64,000 nt of DNA from CAXBBB01 sp963841855 (GTDB taxonomy: Bacteria > Bacteroidota > Rhodothermia > Rhodothermales > BA12), in contig CAWJEJ010000003.1 in assembly GCA_963841855.1 (NCBI GenBank), positions 682,001 to 746,000 of the forward strand, read 5' to 3'. Of this stretch, positions 1 to 7,521 are shown piece after piece. A program made the translations under genes and the position numbers. A model generated the notes under the pieces. It worked only from the letters and a program-made list of their open reading frames with translations. It was not told where the DNA came from and ran no database searches. Within the stretch, counting starts at the first letter, position 1. Every line of letters begins with the position of its first letter.

Positions 1-461
1 TGCTCGACCGTCCCGACCGACAGCGGGACCGGCGCGTAGACGACGCGCTCATGCCGGTCGAACCACTCGTTGCCTGTCACTCCGGTCACGGCGGGCGGCG
101 CTCCGGTGAAAACCGTCGCCCAACCCACCGACGTTTCGGCGGGAAACGCAGACACGACGCCTGGCGCCAGGTAGCCCTTCTCGTAGACGCCGTCGCCGCT
201 CTCGGACCCAATCAGTTCCGCCAGGCTGGGCAGGTCGCCGTCGGCCATCGCACCGCGCAACTGCTCCTCGCTCACGCCGTCGAGCGCGATCATCAGCACG
301 CGCGCGCGGCCTCTGATGGGGCGCATCGGCTCGCGCAACCGCTGCTCGCCGCCGCTGACGACCAGTTCGGCGAACTCGTCTAGCGTCTGCCCCAGACTTC
401 CGCACCCCGCAACCGGCAACAGCACGAGGAGCAGGAAGAGTCGGATCGGCAGCGTCGGCAT
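1..461 (-). CDS. Type I phosphodiesterase/nucleotide pyrophosphatase-like lipoprotein (3' end off window)
   Basis: The gene is cut by the left edge; 153 codons remain. It starts at ATG 461 with a hydrophobic signal (MPTLPIRLFLLLVLLPVAGC) ending in a lipobox, so the product is probably anchored in an outer or inner membrane. From about residue 54 it reads RVLMIALDGV, then DLPSLAEL, then AETSVGWATVFTG and GVTGNEWFD. These are the metal-binding Asp and nucleophile Thr blocks of the alkaline-phosphatase superfamily type I phosphodiesterases. Such enzymes hydrolyse phosphodiester or pyrophosphate bonds. The substrate cannot be told from this half. It is transcribed leftwards, in the same direction as the MerR gene, with a 148-bp gap between them. 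Confidence 0.8.
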   Translation of the reverse strand, partial: MPTLPIRLFLLLVLLPVAGCGSLGQTLDEFAELVVSGGEQRLREPMRPIRGRARVLMIALDGVSEEQLRGAMADGDLPSLAELIGSESGDGVYEKGYLAPGVVSAFPAETSVGWATVFTGAPPAVTGVTGNEWFDRHERVVYAPVPLSVGTVE

Positions 462-609
462 CCGACGAACATAGCCGCTTGGCTCTCCTGGCACTCGTCA
501 CGACTCGGCTACCGACAGAGATCTCCTTCGGTTTGACCGCCACAAACGCAACCAGCGACGCCACGCTCAGACGTTCCGGGCGCAGCGCTGCTGGTTGAGG
601 CGATGTCGC

Positions 610-1341
610 TTACCCAGCCGACGCCGCCATCGCCGATCCGTAGTAGGCGCCCAACTCGGGCGAGATGCCCCACGCGCGGTACATCTCGTCGGGGATGTGC
701 TGCACGGCGCCGTCGAGCGACGAGCGGACGCCTGCGTCGCCGCCGGTGAACTGGCCGATGAGCGTCTGAGCTTGGGTGACGAGCGACTGTACCTCGGTCG
801 AAGCCGGGTCGTCGCCTGCCTGCCGATGCGCGTCGAAGCGCTCGAACAGCGTCGCCCACTGCTGCTGGACGGCGCGCATCTGTTCGTCGCCCACCTGGTG
901 GCCTCGCCTTTCGAGTTGCGCGAGTTGTTCGGGTGTGTAGTGTTGGTCGATCATGGTGCTGATGTGGATGAAGGTGAATACGTCCTCGTCGTCGCTATGC
1001 CATCCGCGCAGGCGCTTGGCGACGCGTTCGAGCCGGTCCAGCGCCTGCCGGTCGGACTCGATGCGTGCACGCAGATGCGCCACGTGCCGCCTGATCAGGT
1101 CAGTCGGATTGTCTCGGTCCAGCGCATCGGCGATGTCGGCGAGCGACAGCCCCAGCGCGCGGAGCGACACGATGCGCTGCAGTCGCACCAGGTCGCGCGT
1201 GGCGTAGAGCCGCTGCCCGGACTCGGACCGACGCGCAGGCGTGAGCAATCCGATGGCGTCGTAATGGCGCAGCGCCCGAATGGTGAGTCCGGTTCTGAGT
1301 GCCACGTCTCCGATGCGGTAGAGGTTGGGCGATTTGGGCAT
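610..1341 (-). CDS. MerR family transcriptional regulator with TipAS-like effector domain
   Basis: A 243-residue protein when started at ATG 1341 (MPKSPNLYRIGDVALRTGLT). The frame is open further upstream, but only this start fits MerR N-termini. Residues about 6-75 form the winged helix (IRALRHYDAIGLLTP, then SGQRLYATRDL), followed by a long coiled-coil dimerisation helix. The C-terminal part (from about 125: YTPEQLAQLERRG, then ERFDAHRQAGDDP) resembles the TipAS antibiotic-binding domain. MerR/TipA proteins twist promoters that have an over-long spacer. Such a promoter with a dyad lies directly upstream (1364-1395), suggesting autoregulation. The inducer is unknown; antibiotic or stress sensing is an inference. 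Confidence 0.85.
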   Translation of the reverse strand: MPKSPNLYRIGDVALRTGLTIRALRHYDAIGLLTPARRSESGQRLYATRDLVRLQRIVSLRALGLSLADIADALDRDNPTDLIRRHVAHLRARIESDRQALDRLERVAKRLRGWHSDDEDVFTFIHISTMIDQHYTPEQLAQLERRGHQVGDEQMRAVQQQWATLFERFDAHRQAGDDPASTEVQSLVTQAQTLIGQFTGGDAGVRSSLDGAVQHIPDEMYRAWGISPELGAYYGSAMAASAG

Positions 1342-1363
1342 GGCGTCGACGAGGATGAGTTTT

Positions 1364-1395
1364 ACGGTACGACCCTGACGCAGCGTGAGAGGCAA
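1364..1395 (-). promoter_or_regulatory. Putative MerR-type promoter with dyad in a 20-nt spacer
   Basis: Read on the minus strand, TTGCCT (1395-1390) and TACCGT (1369-1364) are 20 nt apart. Between them lies the near-perfect dyad CTCACGC-T-GCGTCAG (1389-1375, one mismatch). A dyad in an over-long spacer just before a MerR gene is the standard architecture of MerR operators. The start codon follows 22 nt after the -10-like hexamer. Confidence 0.45.
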
Positions 1396-1489
1396 ACGCG
1401 GCGACGCGCTTTCACACAACCTGCACCCGGTGGACAGTCGAATCCGCTGCCGGTTGTATCGGTTGGATCTACACCTTTCGCCTACGACC

Positions 1490-2082
1490 ATGTCCGCCCT
1501 TCCCGCTCGCCGCCGAATGACCGAAGCCGAATACCTCGCGTGCGACGCCGCGAACGAGGGCAAGCACGAGTTTTTCGACGGCTACCTCGTCCCGTGGAAC
1601 GGCGAAATACTCGGCATGGCAGGCGGATCGCCAGAGCATAGTCTCCTCGGGATGAGCATCTCAAGCGCGCTGCTCGGCGCAAAAAGTGTCGCGCGTTCAA
1701 CCCCGACATCCGTGTACGCCTACCATCGGGCCGATACGTCTACCCAGATGCCACCGTCGCATGCGACCCGCAGTACGACGATGCAAAACCGCGCACGCTG
1801 CTCGATCCGCTACTCGTCGTAGAAGTCGCCTCACCACCGACAGTCGATAAGGACCGGACGACCAAACTGAGCGCATACACGAGTATGGACAGCGTCCACG
1901 CCTACTGGCTGTTCGAATCCGACCGCGCCTTCGTCACCCTCTACGAACGCCGCCCCGACTGCTGGTCGATCCGCACGCTGTCGGGACTGGACGCCGCCAT
2001 CGACTCGCCGCTGTTCGACCAACCGTTCGCGCTGGCTGACTTGTACGCCGATCTCGACCTGCCCCAGACAGACGACGCGTGA
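1490..2082 (+). pseudogene. Uma2 family nuclease (DUF820), frameshifted
   Basis: Starts at ATG 1490 (MSALPARRRMTEAEYLACDA) and runs in one frame to about 1680. It then continues in the -1 frame to the stop at 2082: KKCRAFNPDIRVRLPSGRYV, PDATVACDP, LLVVEVASPPTVDKDR, YWLFESDRAFVTLYER. Together the two parts make a complete Uma2-type PD-(D/E)XK fold (PDi, then hydrophobic-VEV, then K). The break lies at a run of five A (1681-1685); one extra A would restore the frame. It is a real frameshift, a homopolymer error or, less likely, slippage. Uma2 proteins are widespread, often multicopy, and their biological role is unclear. Confidence 0.75.
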
Positions 2083-2085
2083 CTG

Positions 2086-3123
2086 CTACTCACTGTCGAG
2101 ATTGAAGAACTCGGCCTGCTTGGCGGGCGGCGTCAGGCCGAAGTGGTCGTAGGCGTGCGGCGTCGCGATGCGTCCGCGTGGCGTGCGTTCGATGTAGCCC
2201 TCCTGGATCAGATAGGGCTCGTAGACCTCTTCGATGGTGCCGCTGTCCTCGCCCACGCTGACGGCGATGTTGCCCAGTCCGGTCGGGCCGCCGCCGAACT
2301 TCTCGATGAGCGTCATTAGGATGCGCGTGTCCATGTCGTCCAGACCCTGCTCGTCCACGTCGAGCATGTTGAGCGCGTGATCGGCGACGGCTCTATTGAT
2401 CGTCCCATCACCTTTGACCTGGGCGAAGTCACGGGTGCGGCGGAGCAGGCGGTTTGCGATGCGCGGCGTGCCCCGGCTGCGCCTTGCAATCTCGTAAGCG
2501 CCCTCGCTGTCAATCTCGATCTTCATCAGTCCGGCCGAGCGCTCGACGATCTGCTGGAGCAGGTCGGCGGTGTAGTAGTCGTAGCGGAAGTCGATGCCGA
2601 ACCTGGCGCGCATCGGAGCCGTGAGCAGACCCTTTCGCGTCGTCGCGCCGACCAGAGTGAACGGCGGAAGCTGAAGCTGGACGCTCCGGGCGTTGGGGCC
2701 GCTGTCGATCATGATGTCGATCTTGTAGTCCTCCATCGCCGAGTACAGATACTCCTCGACGACAGACGGCATCCGGTGGATCTCGTCGATGAAGAGCACA
2801 TCGCCTTCGTTGAGATTGGTCAGCAGGCCCGCGATGGTGGCAGGTTTGTCGAGCACGGGGCCACTCGTCGAGCGCACTTCGGCGCCCATCTCCTCGGCGA
2901 TGATCAAACTCAAGGTGGTTTTGCCCAACCCCGGCGGACCTGCGAGCAGGACGTGGTCGAGCACTTCGCCGCGCTGGAGCGCTGCCGTGATGAAGACCGT
3001 CAGGTTGTCCTTGATCTTCTGCTGACCGACGAACTCGGACAGGCGCGACGGGCGCAGGGCTTTGTCGAAATCCTCTTCGGCAGCGGTACCGGTGGACGCG
3101 GTGAGATCGGGGCGAGCAGACAT
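2086..3123 (-). CDS. ruvB: Holliday junction branch migration ATPase RuvB
   Basis: The motor of the RuvAB branch-migration complex, which drives Holliday junctions in recombinational repair. Started at ATG 3123 (MSARPDLT) it has 345 residues, the family norm. An in-frame start at 3183 would add 20 unconserved residues. Visible features are Walker A GPPGLGKT (62-69), Walker B with DEIH (113-116), sensor 1 VGATTRKG, the arginine finger region RSRGTPRIANRLLRR, and the C-terminal winged helix (GYIERTPRGRIAT). An 18-bp motif shared with uvrA lies 15 bp before the start, a candidate SOS element. ruvA and ruvC are not in the window. Confidence 0.98.
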   Translation of the reverse strand: MSARPDLTASTGTAAEEDFDKALRPSRLSEFVGQQKIKDNLTVFITAALQRGEVLDHVLLAGPPGLGKTTLSLIIAEEMGAEVRSTSGPVLDKPATIAGLLTNLNEGDVLFIDEIHRMPSVVEEYLYSAMEDYKIDIMIDSGPNARSVQLQLPPFTLVGATTRKGLLTAPMRARFGIDFRYDYYTADLLQQIVERSAGLMKIEIDSEGAYEIARRSRGTPRIANRLLRRTRDFAQVKGDGTINRAVADHALNMLDVDEQGLDDMDTRILMTLIEKFGGGPTGLGNIAVSVGEDSGTIEEVYEPYLIQEGYIERTPRGRIATPHAYDHFGLTPPAKQAEFFNLDSE

Positions 3124-3137
3124 GGCGAGTAGTAGAG

Positions 3138-3155
3138 TCGGTGGGCAAACGCTCA
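3138..3155 (-). promoter_or_regulatory. Motif shared by ruvB and uvrA upstream regions (candidate SOS box)
   Basis: On the minus strand the 18-mer TGAGCGTTTGCCCACCGA ends 15 nt before the ruvB ATG. The same 18-mer with one T/C change lies at 28922-28939, just before uvrA. Both genes belong to the classical SOS regulon, so a LexA-type site is a plausible reading. The motif is not an obvious palindrome. Confidence 0.4.
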
Positions 3156-3354
3156 GCGGCGGCGGACGCTCCGGCACGCACATTGGGACAATCTGCGCGG
3201 GCGCGTGGATGAGCGGCTGGTTAAAATCGGTACAAGCAGTGACGGCGTTCTGTCACACAAAGACGCGTCGGTATCTTCAGCAAAAACAGTCGATTCCATC
3301 TCCTATGGATACGGCCGAAGCGCCGCCGTCGACACAGTCCCCACCCGAAAGTCG

Positions 3355-3383
3355 TTGACACGTGCACCGGGTCTGCGTACTCT
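3355..3383 (+). promoter_or_regulatory. Sigma70-like promoter upstream of the DUF3109 gene
   Basis: Perfect -35 TTGACA (3355-3360), a 17-nt spacer, then TACTCT (3378-3383). The start codon of the DUF3109 gene is 22 nt downstream, which leaves a very short leader without a Shine-Dalgarno sequence. The form matches the two rRNA promoters at 36.96 and 37.07 kb. Confidence 0.65.
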
Positions 3384-3405
3384 TGGGCACACCTTTTGAC
3401 GCCCC

Positions 3406-3999
3406 ATGTTCGCTGTCGACCACGTCCTCGTCTCCGACGATCTGCTAGATGCCCCGTTCGCCTGCAACCTCGCGGCGTGCCATGGCGGATGCTGCGTGCA
3501 GGGCGAAGCGGGAGCGCCCCTCGTCGAAAGCGAGCTGGCCGGATTAGAAGCCGTCGTCCCGGCCGTCGAGCACCTGCTGACACCCGAAGCGCGCCACGCC
3601 ATCGCCACGCGCGGTCCGTGGGAGAAATCGAAGTGGGGCAGCCTGAACACGACGTGCGTCGAGGACGGGCCGTGCGTGTTCGTCGTCCACGAGGGGCCGG
3701 TCGCCAAGTGCGCCATCGAGCGTGCCTTTCGGACGGGCAAGACCGACATTCACAAGCCGCAAAGCTGCCACCTCTACCCGATCCGGGTCGAGCAGTACGA
3801 CGAGATGGAAGTGCTCAACTACGAGAAAATCCCCTTGTGCAGCGGCGGCGTGATCCACGGAAAGCGCCTGTCGATCCAGCTCGCCGACTTCCTCGAAGAA
3901 CCGCTGACCCGCCGCTACGGAGCCGACTGGTACGCGCGCTTCAAAGACGCCGTCGATGCACGCCGGAAGGATTTCGGCATCGACCTGCATCCCAACTAG
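3406..3999 (+). CDS. DUF3109 family cysteine-rich protein
   Basis: 197 residues, recognised as DUF3109. It has a YkgJ-like cysteine pattern: FACNLAACHGGCC near residue 20, then CVEDGPCVF, AKCAIERAF, KPQSCHLYPIR and IPLCSGG. In related CxxCxxCC proteins these cysteines are thought to bind zinc or an Fe-S cluster, but the function of DUF3109 is unknown. It is preceded by a strong promoter and followed after 39 bp by rpoN in the same direction, so the two may be cotranscribed. The protein is common in Bacteroidota. Confidence 0.85.
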   Translation: MFAVDHVLVSDDLLDAPFACNLAACHGGCCVQGEAGAPLVESELAGLEAVVPAVEHLLTPEARHAIATRGPWEKSKWGSLNTTCVEDGPCVFVVHEGPVAKCAIERAFRTGKTDIHKPQSCHLYPIRVEQYDEMEVLNYEKIPLCSGGVIHGKRLSIQLADFLEEPLTRRYGADWYARFKDAVDARRKDFGIDLHPN

Positions 4000-4038
4000 A
4001 ACACTCTTGCGCCGCCCACGCGCCCATCGCCTTACGCC

Positions 4039-5526
4039 ATGCTGAACCTTTCGCAACGCCAGTCGCAGACCCAGAAGCTGTCGCCGCAGCAGATTCAGTA
4101 CATCAAGCTGCTGCAACTGCCGACGCTCGCGCTCGAACAGCGCATCAAGGCTGAAATGGAGATCAACCCGCTGCTCGAAGAGGGCGAGGAGGAAGACGAC
4201 GAACTGGAGGGCGACGAGCGCGAAGAGAAGGACGAGAAAATCGAAGAAGAAGAGGAATACGACAGCGAGCAGTCCAGCGACGACGAATACGACTGGGAAG
4301 AACTGCTTCACTCGCCCGACGACCTCTACGGCCACAAAGCCCAGGTCGACAAGAGCGCCGAAGAGGACCGCCGCGAGATCCCGATGGCCGACAGTTCGTC
4401 GCTGATCGAATCGCTGGTCGAGCAGTTGCCGTTCTTGGACCTGGACGAGACCGACACCATCATCGCCGAGCAGATCATCGGCTCGATCGACGAGGACGGC
4501 TACCTGCGTAGGTCGCTCGACTCGATCGTGGACGACTTGATGTTCAACTACGGCGTGACGCCCAAGGAAGGGCAGGTCGAAGTCGTATTGAAGCGCATCC
4601 AGCGGCTCGAACCCATCGGCATCGCCTCGCGCGACCTCAAGGAGTGCCTGCTGACGCAGCTCTATGCGCTTCCGAACGATGTGGACGGAAGGGAGACCGC
4701 CATCGACATCCTGGAGCAGGCGTACAAGGCGTTCACGATGAAGCATTACGATCAGATCATGCGCAAGCTGGAGATCGAGCCCGAAGAGCTAAAAGAGTCG
4801 TACGAGTTGATCCAGCGGCTCGACCCCAAACCGGGCGAGGGCGCTTTTACGGCGCAACAGAACTACATCACGCCCGACTATACCGTCGAAGTGGTCGACG
4901 ACGAGTTCATCATCTCGCTCAACGGCAGCAACGCGCCCGAACTGCGCGTCAACAAAGGGTATCGCCAGATGCTCGAAAACCTGTCGGCGGATCAGAAAAA
5001 GGAGGCGCCGACGAGTCGCTACGACAGCGACACCAAGAGCTTTCTCAAAAACAAGATGGAGAGCGCGCGCTGGTTCATCAACTCGATCCAGCAGCGGCGC
5101 AACACGATGCTCAAGGTGATGAGCGCCATCGTCGACATCCAGTCCGAGTTCTTCCGCTTTGGCGAGGGCAACCTCAAGCCGATGATCTTGAAAGACATCG
5201 CCGAGATCATCCACATGGACATCTCGACGGTCAGCCGGGTCGTCAACGGCAAGTACGTGCAGTCCGAGTTCGGCGTCTACGAACTGAAATATTTCTTCTC
5301 GGAAGGCCTGACCAAGGAGAGCGGCGAGGAGATCTCAAACAAGGAAGTCCGCGCGATCATCGAAGGCATCGTGTCGCAGGAGGACAAGGAGAAGCCGCTG
5401 AGCGACCAGGCCATCGCCAAACTGCTCGAAGGCCGAGGCTTCTCGATCGCCCGCCGCACGGTCACCAAGTACCGCGAGCAGTTGGGCGTGCCTGTCGCGA
5501 GGATGCGCAAGCAGATCGTGTTGTAA
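4039..5526 (+). CDS. rpoN: RNA polymerase sigma-54 factor RpoN
   Basis: 495 residues, full length. It has the Gln-rich region I (MLNLSQRQSQTQKLSPQQIQ and following, with KLLQLP), then a very acidic region II (about residues 47-90, rich in E and D). The core-binding domain comes next, and region III ends with the helix-turn-helix DISTVSRVVNGKYVQ and the RpoN box ARRTVTKYRE. Sigma-54 directs transcription from -24/-12 promoters and needs AAA+ activators, none of which lies in this window. No Shine-Dalgarno precedes the ATG. The following acetyltransferase starts 15 bp after the stop. Confidence 0.98.
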   Translation: MLNLSQRQSQTQKLSPQQIQYIKLLQLPTLALEQRIKAEMEINPLLEEGEEEDDELEGDEREEKDEKIEEEEEYDSEQSSDDEYDWEELLHSPDDLYGHKAQVDKSAEEDRREIPMADSSSLIESLVEQLPFLDLDETDTIIAEQIIGSIDEDGYLRRSLDSIVDDLMFNYGVTPKEGQVEVVLKRIQRLEPIGIASRDLKECLLTQLYALPNDVDGRETAIDILEQAYKAFTMKHYDQIMRKLEIEPEELKESYELIQRLDPKPGEGAFTAQQNYITPDYTVEVVDDEFIISLNGSNAPELRVNKGYRQMLENLSADQKKEAPTSRYDSDTKSFLKNKMESARWFINSIQQRRNTMLKVMSAIVDIQSEFFRFGEGNLKPMILKDIAEIIHMDISTVSRVVNGKYVQSEFGVYELKYFFSEGLTKESGEEISNKEVRAIIEGIVSQEDKEKPLSDQAIAKLLEGRGFSIARRTVTKYREQLGVPVARMRKQIVL

Positions 5527-5541
5527 ATCGCCCTAACGTCA

Positions 5542-5829
5542 ATGCCTACGACTGCTACTCACGACGCCGAACGTCAGCGCTTCACGATCTCGACCGATGG
5601 CGGCGAAGCGTTTCTCTCATACGCGTTGGGCAAAACGCGCATCGCTCTCTTGCACACCGAAGTGCCGAGCGAAGCCGAGGGGCATGGCGTCGGCGGGACG
5701 CTCGTCCGCAGCGCGATGGACTATGCGCGTGCCCACGAGATGCGCGTGCTGCCCTACTGCCCGTTCGTCCAGGCGTGGCTCGAACGCCACGATGAGTATG
5801 CCGACTTGGTGCAACTGAGCAAGGACTAG
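5542..5829 (+). CDS. Small GNAT-family N-acetyltransferase (YjdJ/CG type)
   Basis: 95 residues. This is the short acetyltransferase family that contains only the acetyl-CoA binding core. The pattern is FTISTDGGEAFLSYAL, then LLHTEVPSEAEGHGVGGTLV (the acetyl-CoA loop), then RVLPYCPFVQAWLERHDEY with the conserved Cys. These proteins are close to human NATD1; their substrate is not established. It follows rpoN by 15 bp and its 3' end overlaps by 4 bp the converging AT-rich gene. Confidence 0.85.
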   Translation: MPTTATHDAERQRFTISTDGGEAFLSYALGKTRIALLHTEVPSEAEGHGVGGTLVRSAMDYARAHEMRVLPYCPFVQAWLERHDEYADLVQLSKD

Positions 5830-6497
5830 CTCATAGTTTGCTGCAGATAGTGAGGTTGCTTCAAGCGCACGGTTTCAATAACCTCATACGCTATCTGCCT
5901 TACAGCAGCTAAATGTGGATTTACACCTTTGTATTCTGCTAGGTTTCCATCGGAAATTATCCACCCCAGCGAGTTATTCCTCGAGAAATTATTGTATATC
6001 TCATCCAGTTCTGGGTCTACATGTGCTCCCCCGTCAGTATCAGCTACATTAAGAATCAGAGTTCTGCGGGACATGAATTGACCATCTTTGTCTTTGATGA
6101 CATTTTTATTCCACCACTTATCAAATAGAACCAGCTTTACTTTATGAGGTCTTATATCTTGGAAGTCTGCTAGTAGAGGCTCGTATGACAGGCTTGTGCC
6201 ATTATCACCCGACTGAATCCTCATTTTAACAAGGTTGCATTCAGAGATCAAATTTCTGGGATCCAGGTCTCCTGCTGTATCGAGGTATGACATATTGCGA
6301 ATTTTCACCTGCTCAAACAAAGACCTAGAATGGCCTTTGTGATGCAACAGAACGCGAAGGCTGAGTGCAATGTGTCTTGCTATCTCTTCCAAGCCATTGT
6401 CATATGATTCACATGAGTGAGATAGTATTTTGAGTTGTATGAATGTCTCATTTACTATATCATCTATTCCTCTTGATACTCTCTGTCTTCTTGCCAT
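5826..6497 (-). CDS. Uncharacterised AT-rich orphan protein with DGGAHVDP motif
   Basis: 223 residues. Its DNA is far richer in A/T (GC near 40% by eye) than its neighbours, which suggests recent acquisition. Conserved-looking motifs are RVLLHHKGHSRSLFEQ (about residues 48-63), LFDKWWNK, NVADTDGGAHVDPELDEIY and NNSLGW. I recall similar motifs in a scattered family of hypothetical proteins in many phyla, none with a known function. The His residues of HHKGHS and GAHVD could form a metal or catalytic site, but this is inference. No signal peptide or membrane segment is visible. It sits alone between converging and diverging housekeeping genes, with an A/T-rich promoter region at 6498-6583. Confidence 0.8.
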   Translation of the reverse strand: MARRQRVSRGIDDIVNETFIQLKILSHSCESYDNGLEEIARHIALSLRVLLHHKGHSRSLFEQVKIRNMSYLDTAGDLDPRNLISECNLVKMRIQSGDNGTSLSYEPLLADFQDIRPHKVKLVLFDKWWNKNVIKDKDGQFMSRRTLILNVADTDGGAHVDPELDEIYNNFSRNNSLGWIISDGNLAEYKGVNPHLAAVRQIAYEVIETVRLKQPHYLQQTMS

Positions 6498-6583
6498 TGG
6501 GTTTATTGGTGTGTCTCTAGTGTTGAAAAAAATATATCGATTTGGCTACTGACTCGCAATAGAACAGTTGATCTATCCTTCCA

Positions 6584-7075
6584 ATGGAAACGCCCGACGC
6601 CGCTCTCCACCGCCTGCTCCACGACGACCGACGATGGATGAAGCAGGCGCTCCGCCAAGCTGAACTCGCCTACGACGCAGGCGAAGTGCCAGTTGGCGCG
6701 GTCATCGTGCGGGGCGGCATCGTGGTCGGTAAGGGGCGCAACATGGTCGAGCAACTCAACGACCCGACGGCTCACGCCGAGATGATCGCGGTCACGGCGG
6801 CCTGCGAGACGACGGGCGACAAATACCTGGTGGACTGCACGCTCTACGTCACGCTCGAACCGTGCCCCATGTGCGCCGGAGCCATTGTTTGGGCCAAGGT
6901 GCCGCGCGTCGTGTTCGGCGCGTTCGACGAGCGGGCGGGAGCGGGCGGCACGCTCTACAACCTGCTCCGCGACGGGCGCCTAAACCACCGCTGCGCCGTC
7001 GTGTCAGGCGTTGAGGACGAGGCGTCGGCTCAGATGCTGCGCTCTTTTTTTGCTCAGCGGCGCGCCCGCAGCTAA
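6584..7075 (+). CDS. tadA: tRNA adenosine(34) deaminase TadA
   Basis: 163 residues. Converts adenosine to inosine at the wobble position of tRNA-Arg(ACG). The zinc site is clear: TAHAEM (His64, catalytic Glu66) and PCPMC (Cys94, Cys97). The substrate loop GEVPVGAV and the C-terminal helix with SFFAQRR are also present. The ATG at 6584 gives a slightly long N-terminus; Trp18 to Ala30 begins the conserved core. The stop overlaps the converging acetyltransferase gene by 4 bp. Confidence 0.95.
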   Translation: METPDAALHRLLHDDRRWMKQALRQAELAYDAGEVPVGAVIVRGGIVVGKGRNMVEQLNDPTAHAEMIAVTAACETTGDKYLVDCTLYVTLEPCPMCAGAIVWAKVPRVVFGAFDERAGAGGTLYNLLRDGRLNHRCAVVSGVEDEASAQMLRSFFAQRRARS

Positions 7076-7521
7076 GCCGTCTCGCCCGTGCGCGTCATCG
7101 GGACGTGCGGGATGCCTGCCTCGACGAATGCAGATCCGGTTCGGACAAAGCCCAGGCGCGCATAGAATCGCTCCAGATGCGATTGAGCGTGGATCGTGTG
7201 GATGGCGAACCCGGCGCGTTCGGCGTCGGCGATGGCGGCTTGGACCAGGCGCGTGCCCAGGCCACCGCTACGCGCATCGGCCAGGACGGCGAAGCGTTCG
7301 AGTTTGGCTGCGCCCTCATGCTCAGGGTCGGGCCGCCACCGCGCCGTCGCCGCAGACTGGCCGTCGATGGTGAGCAGCAGGTGCGTGGCCGACGCGTCCC
7401 AATCGTCCCACTCTTCGGCGGGTGGGCAGGCCTGCTCCTCGACGAACACGATCTGCCGGATCGCCTTGGCGTCGGCCCAGCGTGCATCCGGCAGGCGGAA
7501 CGCGTCGGCGCGGACGGTCAC
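7072..7521 (-). CDS. GNAT family N-acetyltransferase (ElaA-like)
   Basis: 149 residues with a GTG start at 7521. The GNAT fold is visible: AIRQIVFVEEQACPPAEEWD (an ElaA-type N-terminus), ATARWRPDPE, KLERFAVLADARSGGLGTRL (acetyl-CoA loop), HAQSHLERFYARLGF and EAGIPHVPMTR. The acceptor substrate is unknown. The start codon overlaps the stop of the upstream hydrolase gene by 4 bp (GTGA), so translation is likely coupled in a two-gene operon. Confidence 0.88.
   Translation of the reverse strand: MTVRADAFRLPDARWADAKAIRQIVFVEEQACPPAEEWDDWDASATHLLLTIDGQSAATARWRPDPEHEGAAKLERFAVLADARSGGLGTRLVQAAIADAERAGFAIHTIHAQSHLERFYARLGFVRTGSAFVEAGIPHVPMTRTGETA

Noticed and set aside
3544..4746. A 400-codon open frame on the minus strand opposite DUF3109 and rpoN
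   Set aside because: It is a mirror frame of two clearly conserved genes; its Val/Leu/Phe-rich text reflects the acidic region of RpoN read backwards.
5300..6600. A tRNA or attachment site flanking the AT-rich orphan gene
   Set aside because: No tRNA-like fold or direct repeat was found at its borders, so a site-specific integration origin is not supported.
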